Source: Paucibacter sp. PLA-PC-4
GTDB taxonomy: Bacteria > Pseudomonadota > Gammaproteobacteria > Burkholderiales > Burkholderiaceae_C
Reading direction: 5' to 3'
Length of the DNA: 64,000 nt
NCBI RefSeq assembly: GCF_026241155.1
Contig: NZ_JAPFGP010000002.1
Location: forward strand, 1-64,000
A program made the position numbers and the translations under genes. The notes beneath the pieces are model-generated. The model was given only the letters and a program-made list of their open reading frames with translations. It did not search any database and had not been told where the DNA came from. Of this stretch, positions 59,519 to 64,000 are shown piece after piece (within the stretch, counting starts at the first letter, position 1; each line of letters starts with the position of its first letter).

Positions 59519-60193
59519 TCATGGTGAGAGCACGCTTTTCAAATCCTTGACGCGCGGGTTCAACCGCAGATTCGCCTCTACATTGCCCAGATGCGCTTCC
59601 AGCAGCTTCAGCGCGGCCTTCTTGTCGCCGCGCTCCAGCGCGTCAACGATGGCCTCATGCTCGGCCTGCGACTCGGCCGCCGAGTGGCTGCTCTGGTACA
59701 TCAAAGCAATCAGCGAGCTGCGCGACAGCAGATCGGTCAGCAGCTGGGCCAGCACCTCATTGCCCTGCATGCGCGCCAGGATCACATGGAAGTCGGCCAG
59801 CAGCCGCGTGCGGCCGCTGACATCGGTATGCGCGACCGCCTCGCGCTCGGCCTTCAGATGGGCGCGCAGTTGCGCGATCTGGGCCTTGGTGACGGTGGCA
59901 GCCAGCTGGCTGATCATCGCCGCCTCCAGCATCTTGCGCACCTCGAAGACCTGGCGCGCTTCCTCGACGCTGGGCTGGGCCACAAAAGCGCCGCGCGCCG
60001 GCTCCAGCGTCACTAGCCTGTCGCGGCTGAGCTGGTTCAGCGCCTGACGCACCAGCGTGCGCGAGACCTGGAAGATGTCTGCAATCTGCTGCTCGGCCAG
60101 CTTGGTGCCAGGCATCAGCCGGCGCTCGACGATGGCCTGGGTGATCGAGTCGGCGATGCGGTCGGTGGCTGACAGGGCAGTTTTGGCAGGCAT
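59519..60193 (-). CDS. GntR family (FadR-type) transcriptional regulator
   Basis: This 224-aa regulator has an N-terminal winged helix (MPGTKLAEQQIADIFQVSRT, LVRQALNQLSRDRLVTLEP) and an all-helical FCD ligand-binding domain (ARQVFEVRKMLEAAMISQL, DFHVILARMQGNEVLAQLL, EHEAIVDALERGDKKAALK). The FCD histidines usually bind a metal and a carboxylate or ureide. A perfect palindrome lies 10 bp before its ATG, so it should regulate itself and the divergent uraH. A second near-identical site lies before puuD. It is the obvious purine repressor. Confidence 0.92.
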   Translation of the reverse strand: MPAKTALSATDRIADSITQAIVERRLMPGTKLAEQQIADIFQVSRTLVRQALNQLSRDRLVTLEPARGAFVAQPSVEEARQVFEVRKMLEAAMISQLAATVTKAQIAQLRAHLKAEREAVAHTDVSGRTRLLADFHVILARMQGNEVLAQLLTDLLSRSSLIALMYQSSHSAAESQAEHEAIVDALERGDKKAALKLLEAHLGNVEANLRLNPRVKDLKSVLSP

Positions 60194-60202
60194 TGTGTTC
60201 TG

Positions 60203-60216
60203 AAGTGTATACACTT
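60203..60216. promoter_or_regulatory. GntR operator between gntR and uraH
   Basis: AAGTGTATACACTT is a perfect 14-bp palindrome in the 50-bp gap between the divergent gntR and uraH genes. It contains TATACA, a plausible -10 box for uraH, so binding there would block transcription both ways. Confidence 0.75.
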
Positions 60217-60243
60217 TGCCGCATGGACTCGAAGGAACAATCG

Positions 60244-60597
60244 ATGGGCAAGCTCACCACCCATGTGCTGGACACCATGCACGGCAGCCCGGCCGCCGGC
60301 ATGACCGTGACTCTGTATCGTCTGGACGGGCGCGAGGCCCGCGAGCTGAAAACCCTGAACCTCAACGCCGACGGCCGCGCCGACGGCCCGCTGCTGGAGG
60401 GTCAGACCTTACTCGCCGGGCGCTACCGCCTGGTGTTCGGCGTCGCGGCCTATTTCATGGCGCGGGGCGTGCAGCTGCCCGAGCCGGCTTTTCTGGACGA
60501 GGTGCCGCTGGACTTCGGTATTGCCGATGTGGCGGGCCACTACCATGTGCCGCTGCTCGCCAGCCCGTGGAGCTACTCGACCTATCGCGGCAGTTGA
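60244..60597 (+). CDS. uraH: 5-hydroxyisourate hydrolase
   Basis: UraH (117 aa) hydrolyses 5-hydroxyisourate to OHCU, the step after urate oxidation. It is a transthyretin-like protein: KLTTHVLDTMHGSPAAGMTV with an active-site His, GRYRLVFGVAAYF, HYHVPLLASPWSYSTYRGS with the second His pair and the diagnostic C-terminal YRGS. The start at MGKLTTH has AAGGA upstream; an ATG 21 nt earlier (MDSKEQS) lacks a site. It is followed after 6 nt by xdhC. Confidence 0.96.
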   Translation: MGKLTTHVLDTMHGSPAAGMTVTLYRLDGREARELKTLNLNADGRADGPLLEGQTLLAGRYRLVFGVAAYFMARGVQLPEPAFLDEVPLDFGIADVAGHYHVPLLASPWSYSTYRGS

Positions 60598-60603
60598 CCG
60601 GCC

Positions 60604-61413
60604 ATGCGAGATTGGCAGCTTCTGCAGCGCGCGCTGGCGCGCGAGCCTGCGGTACTGGTCACGGTCGAACGGGTCGAAGGTAGTGGCCCGCGCGAGGTCG
60701 GGGCCTGGATGGCGCTGACGCCCGACCGGCTGTTCGCCACCATAGGCGGCGGCCAGCTGGAATTCGAGGCGATTGCCCAGGCTCGCGCGCTGCTTGCCGT
60801 GGGCGCCGTGGCCGAGCCGCTGCGCCGCTATGCGTTAGGCCCCAGCCTGGGGCAGTGCTGCGGCGGTGTCGTGCATCTGCGCTATGAGCTGCTGGGTGCG
60901 GCCGATATCGGCGGCCTGCGGGCGCGGCTGGCGCAGGAGGAAAACCTGATGCCGGTGGCGCTGTTCGGCGGCGGCCATGTGGGGCGGGCCATCATCGCGC
61001 TGCTAGGCCGGCTGCCGGCCCGGGTGCTGTGGGTGGACAGCCGCGACGAGATCTTCCCGGCCGAGCTGCCCGACAACATCGTCGCCGAGCATTCCGAGCC
61101 TGTGCAGGCGGCGGTGGGAGACCTGGCCCCCGGCTCCCGGGTGCTGATCATGAGCTTCAGCCATGCCGAGGACCTGGACGTCGTCGCCGCCTGCCTGCAG
61201 CGCCAGCGCGAGCGCGCAGATCTGCCCTATGTGGGCCTGATCGGCAGCAAGAGCAAATGGGCGAGCTTTCGCCAGCGCCTGCTGGCACGCGGCTTCTCCG
61301 AGGCCGAGCTGGCCCGCGTCACCTGCCCCATCGGCGTGCCCGGCATCTCCGGCAAGCAGCCCGAGGTGATCGCGGTGGCCGTGGTGGCGCAGTTGCTGCA
61401 GGGCTGGCGCTGA
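60604..61413 (+). CDS. xdhC: Xanthine dehydrogenase accessory protein XdhC
   Basis: XdhC (269 aa) inserts the sulfurated molybdenum cofactor into xanthine dehydrogenase. It has the N-terminal VTVERVEGSGPREVGAWMAL and GPSLGQCCGGVVHLRYEL with a conserved Cys pair. The Rossmann part is VALFGGGHVGRAIIALL, and YVGLIGSKSKWASFRQRLL is typical. The xdhA and xdhB genes are not in the window. Its place with uraH ties cofactor insertion to purine use. Confidence 0.94.
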   Translation: MRDWQLLQRALAREPAVLVTVERVEGSGPREVGAWMALTPDRLFATIGGGQLEFEAIAQARALLAVGAVAEPLRRYALGPSLGQCCGGVVHLRYELLGAADIGGLRARLAQEENLMPVALFGGGHVGRAIIALLGRLPARVLWVDSRDEIFPAELPDNIVAEHSEPVQAAVGDLAPGSRVLIMSFSHAEDLDVVAACLQRQRERADLPYVGLIGSKSKWASFRQRLLARGFSEAELARVTCPIGVPGISGKQPEVIAVAVVAQLLQGWR

Positions 61414-61579
61414 CTCGGTGCGACAGCGCACCGACGCCGGGTCGGCATCGGCGCACGCTGGGTTTGTGGGCGTGGCCTTTGAGCCAGCGTTGGTCAGGTT
61501 GATCCACCGCAGCCGCAAGTAGTGCCGGTTTCGCCCCAGATTTGGCGCCGTGCACTTGCGCCGCCATGAGGATCAGCAC

Positions 61580-61801
61580 ATGCCCAATTCATCACTCCGA
61601 ACCGGGCCGGCGGGCTACGAACTGCGGTTCGCCAACCTATTTGATCGCGGGCGCGGTTATGCCTTCCCCTGCGATGCCCAGGGCTGCGTCGCGCTGGACC
61701 TGCTCAGCGAATGCGCGCGCAATAACTATTTCTATGCCCGCGCCGTGGTGGGAATGGAGCTGTCACAGCCCGGCGTGCTGGCGACCGCCCCCCCGATCTG
61801 A
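61580..61801 (+). CDS. Conserved small protein, 73 aa
   Basis: This short protein starts MPNSSLRTGPAGYELRFANL and continues DRGRGYAFPCDAQGCVALDL and SECARNNYFYARAVVGMELS. The pattern YELRF...FPCD..G.VDLD..S..ARNNYLYARAVVG is one I associate with small uncharacterised proteins common in Burkholderiales. There is no signal peptide or membrane helix. No function is known. The upstream gap of 166 bp holds no other gene. Confidence 0.75.
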   Translation: MPNSSLRTGPAGYELRFANLFDRGRGYAFPCDAQGCVALDLLSECARNNYFYARAVVGMELSQPGVLATAPPI

Positions 61802-61889
61802 GGGGGCGGTCATCGGGCTGTCGCGGGCCTGTCATCGACGCCTCCTAACTTGCCGACTTCGGTCACAACAAGCAAGCCAGGAGCTGATG

Positions 61890-62537
61890 ATGAGCAAGAC
61901 GATTTCCAACACCCTGATCGCCGCCACCCTGGGCCTGGGCAGCCTCGCTGCACAGGCCCAGGTGCAGATCACCGAGTGGCTCTACAACACTTCGGAGTTC
62001 ATCGAGTTCACCAACCTCGGCAGCTCGGCCGTAGACTTCAGCGGCTGGTCATTCGACGACGACTCGCGCCTGGCCGGCGTCGTGAATCTGTCCGGCTTCG
62101 GGCTGGTGGGCGCCGGCGAGTCGGTGATCCTGGCCGAGTCCGATGCTGCAGACTTCCGTGCCGCTTGGGGCCTGACCGCCGGCGTCAAGGTGATCGGCAA
62201 TAACGGCACCAATCTGGGTCGCGCCGACGAGATCAACCTGTTCGACGGCGCCGGGCAACTGGTTGACCGTCTGACCTACGGCGATCAGGCTCGTGGCACG
62301 GTGCGCGCCGACACGCGCAGCGGCAACCCGCTGAGCCTGGCCGACCTGCAGCAGACCACGCCCACCCGCTGGGTGCTGGCCTCGGACGGGGATGCCTTCG
62401 GCTCGCGTCTGTCGCTGGACGGTGGCATCGGCAACCCCGGTCAGTTCGCACTGGCTGTGCCCGAGCCCTCGAGCTATGCGCTGCTGATCGGTGGCCTGGC
62501 CCTGCTGGCCGGTGTGGCACGCCGCCGCGCGAAGTAA
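61890..62537 (+). CDS. PEP-CTERM protein with lamin-tail domain
   Basis: This 215-aa secreted protein has a signal peptide (NTLIAATLGLGSLAAQA) and a lamin-tail-like beta domain (VQITEWLYNTSEFIEFTNLG, FDDDSRLAGVVNLSGFG, ADEINLFDGAGQLVDRLTYG). The C-terminal sorting signal is VPEPSSYALLIGGLALLAGV plus RRRAK. PEP-CTERM proteins are cut by an exosortase and sent to the outer surface or matrix. AGGAG lies 6 nt before the ATG. The next gene is also PEP-CTERM and starts 16 nt on, so they form a pair. Confidence 0.92.
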   Translation: MSKTISNTLIAATLGLGSLAAQAQVQITEWLYNTSEFIEFTNLGSSAVDFSGWSFDDDSRLAGVVNLSGFGLVGAGESVILAESDAADFRAAWGLTAGVKVIGNNGTNLGRADEINLFDGAGQLVDRLTYGDQARGTVRADTRSGNPLSLADLQQTTPTRWVLASDGDAFGSRLSLDGGIGNPGQFALAVPEPSSYALLIGGLALLAGVARRRAK

Positions 62538-62553
62538 AAAGGCGGTCACGATC

Positions 62554-63477
62554 ATGAGCATCAAGAAAACCCTGCTGGCGCTGGCCCTGTCCATGGGCGC
62601 GCTGGGCGCCTCTGCCGCCGGCCTCGATCTGTCGCGCTACCAGCTCGGCGCCAACTACGCGCTCGACACGCTGGGCGGCATGGGGCTGGAAGCCTCGGCC
62701 GTGAGCTATGCGCGCGACCGCAACAGCCTGTTCTTCGTCGGTGACGAGGGCCTGGGCGTGGTCGAGATCTCGCTGACCGGCCAGACGCTGGGCAGCATGC
62801 GCTTCTCCGGCTGGCCGACCAACAGCACGCACAACGATGCCGAGGGCCTGGCCTATCTAGGCAATGGCCAGCTGGTGGTGGTCGACGAGCGGCCGCAGGA
62901 TGCGCACCGCTTCAGCTACCAGGCCGGTGGCAGTATCAATCTGGCGAATGCCCAGTCGGTGTCCTTTGGCGGCAACGCCGGCAATCTGGGCACTGAGGGC
63001 ATCAGCTACGATCCGCGCAACGGCGGCAGCTTCGTCACCGTCAAGCAGGGCAGCCCGCAGGCCGTGCTGGCCGGCGGCCTGAACTTCGCGACCGGCGTCT
63101 CGACAATGAGCGCGCTGTTCAGCCCGGCGCTGCTGGGCCTGGCCAGCCTGTCGGATGTGCAGACCCTGGCCTCGGTCGATGCGCTGGCCGGCACGGCGGC
63201 AGCCGATCACCTGCTGATCTTGAGCCTGGAATCGCAGCGCCTGGTCGAGGTCAACCGCAGCGGCCAGATCTTCTCCAGCCTGGACCTCAGCGGCCTGACC
63301 CAGCAGGCCATCGAGGGCGTGACGGTGGACGAGAAAGGCATCATCTACCTGGTCGCCGAGGATTCGGGCTTCGGAAATTCGCGCCTGATCGTGCTGACGC
63401 CGGTGCCCGAGCCGGCCAGTGTGATGCTGATGCTGGCGGGCCTGGGGCTGCTGGGCTGGCGCGCAAGACGGCGCTGA
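62554..63477 (+). CDS. PEP-CTERM protein with SdiA-regulated (YjiK-like) propeller
   Basis: This 307-aa secreted protein has a signal peptide (TLLALALSMGALGASAA) and a beta-propeller of the SdiA-regulated/phytase-like group: LEASAVSYARDRNSLFFVGD, NDAEGLAYLGNGQLVVVDE, IEGVTVDEKGIIYLVAEDSG. The C-terminal sorting signal is VPEPASVMLMLAGLGLLGW plus RARRR. Function unknown; relatives may bind lipids or sugar phosphates. It is the partner of the lamin-tail PEP-CTERM protein. No exosortase gene is nearby. Confidence 0.92.
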   Translation: MSIKKTLLALALSMGALGASAAGLDLSRYQLGANYALDTLGGMGLEASAVSYARDRNSLFFVGDEGLGVVEISLTGQTLGSMRFSGWPTNSTHNDAEGLAYLGNGQLVVVDERPQDAHRFSYQAGGSINLANAQSVSFGGNAGNLGTEGISYDPRNGGSFVTVKQGSPQAVLAGGLNFATGVSTMSALFSPALLGLASLSDVQTLASVDALAGTAAADHLLILSLESQRLVEVNRSGQIFSSLDLSGLTQQAIEGVTVDEKGIIYLVAEDSGFGNSRLIVLTPVPEPASVMLMLAGLGLLGWRARRR

Positions 63478-63520
63478 GCAGCGCTGGGAGCCGCAGGGTC
63501 GCGGCGATGATGTGACGCGA

Positions 63521-63534
63521 AACTGTATACACTT
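63521..63534. promoter_or_regulatory. Second GntR-type operator, upstream of puuD
   Basis: AACTGTATACACTT differs from the gntR-uraH palindrome (AAGTGTATACACTT) at one position only. It lies 113 bp before the puuD ATG, after the PEP-CTERM pair. The shared TGTATACA core in two places of the purine locus supports one regulon. Confidence 0.68.
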
Positions 63535-63647
63535 CTGCTCACACATCGCCGCGGCGCCCGGGTGTAGCCACCCGGTCAGCGCGATGCTTCGCCGGTTCAC
63601 AGCGCCCGCAGTGGTGGGCCGGCCCATCGTCCGCTGGGTGCTGCTGC

Positions 63648-64000
63648 ATGGAAACTTATCTGCTCGACTGGGCCAATTTGCTCTTGCGTTGGCTGCATGT
63701 CATCGTGGGCATCGCCTGGATCGGCGCCTCTTTCTACTTCGTCTGGCTGGACAATCATCTGCTCAAGCCTGCGGCGGCCGATCTGAAGGCCAAGGGTGTT
63801 GACGGCGAGCTGTGGGCCGTGCACGGTGGCGGCTTCTACAACCCGCAGAAGTACCTGGTGGCGCCGCCCGATCTGCCCCAGCATCTGCACTGGTTCTACT
63901 GGGAGAGCTACTGGACCTGGATGAGCGGCTTCGCGCTGTTCGTCGTGCTCTACCTCTTCAATGCCGAGAGCTTTCTGATCGACAAGCGGGTGTTCGATTG
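63648..64000 (+). CDS. puuD: Urate hydroxylase PuuD, N-terminal part
   Basis: The frame runs off the right edge. It encodes the N-terminal membrane part of PuuD, the urate hydroxylase that makes 5-hydroxyisourate and has a C-terminal cytochrome c domain (not visible here). Visible features are METYLLDWANLLLRWLHVIV, GIAWIGASFYFVWLDNHLL, LWAVHGGGFYNPQKYLVAPP and LHWFYWESYWTWMSGFALFV, typical for the family, with conserved His in two helices. The ATG lies 14 codons after the ctg-rich leader; no strong ribosome binding site is seen. It should feed the uraH-uraD steps in this locus. Confidence 0.94.
   Translation, partial: METYLLDWANLLLRWLHVIVGIAWIGASFYFVWLDNHLLKPAAADLKAKGVDGELWAVHGGGFYNPQKYLVAPPDLPQHLHWFYWESYWTWMSGFALFVVLYLFNAESFLIDKRVFD

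Overview
The window is a GC-rich chromosomal segment of a betaproteobacterium. The best guess is Burkholderiales, in the Rubrivivax/Roseateles/Paucibacter neighbourhood. The reasons are the Burkholderiales-type ubiG-coq7, Bug-family binding protein, urtABCDE/urease and purine genes, a betaproteobacterial porin, PEP-CTERM proteins, and a group II intron without a visible endonuclease extension. No tRNA, rRNA or CRISPR array was seen.

Layout. 1-535: 3' end of a group II intron (maturase tail, domains V and VI) inserted 53 bp before argJ. 589-5408: argJ; a minus-strand ubiG-coq7-FAD oxidoreductase group; divergent to it an RpoE-like ECF sigma factor with a 72-aa RseA-N-like anti-sigma. 5715-16189: a urease locus on the minus strand (ureA-ureJ-ureB-ureC and SPOR-domain protein-ureE-ureF-beta-propeller histidine kinase), split by an AraC regulator and a DMT transporter on the plus strand. 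16257-20746: an NCS1-type permease fused to a hybrid histidine kinase, plus its REC-PAS-LuxR response regulator, divergent from ureA. 20756-31001: a mixed housekeeping stretch (VOC protein, FAD dehydrogenase, a 52-aa basic protein with its own terminator, phosphatase, SUMF1-like protein, a COG3014/YcfL/LpoB/LpoB-like operon with a hydrolase, METTL25-like methyltransferase). 31018-35952: a LacI-controlled aldarate operon with two unrelated galactarate dehydratases. 36038-37052: HU and an unknown gene. 37178-42787: urea ABC importer urtABCDE. 42985-49390: chemoreceptor, ureD, porin and an NMT1-type ABC importer. 49657-54139: an unknown three-gene operon, a glycosyltransferase and a decayed brnT with intact brnA. 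54252-64000: purine catabolism (GST, M20 hydrolase, a uraD-allC fusion, puuE, a GntR regulator, uraH, xdhC, start of puuD) with two PEP-CTERM proteins embedded.

How it works together. Most of the window serves purine and urea nitrogen: urate to 5-hydroxyisourate (puuD), uraH, uraD, puuE and allC; external urea through urtABCDE; urea to ammonia by urease. Control appears to be layered: a GntR repressor with two near-identical operators in the purine genes, a transporter-kinase next to ureA, and a second propeller kinase translationally coupled to ureF. ureG, xdhA/xdhB and the step after allantoate are not in the window.

The most unusual items are the NCS1-permease/histidine-kinase fusion with a cysteine-rich linker, the kinase coupled to ureF, the uraD-allC fusion, the doubled galactarate dehydratases, the three-gene unknown operon at 49.7-52.5 kb and the anti-sigma without a membrane segment.
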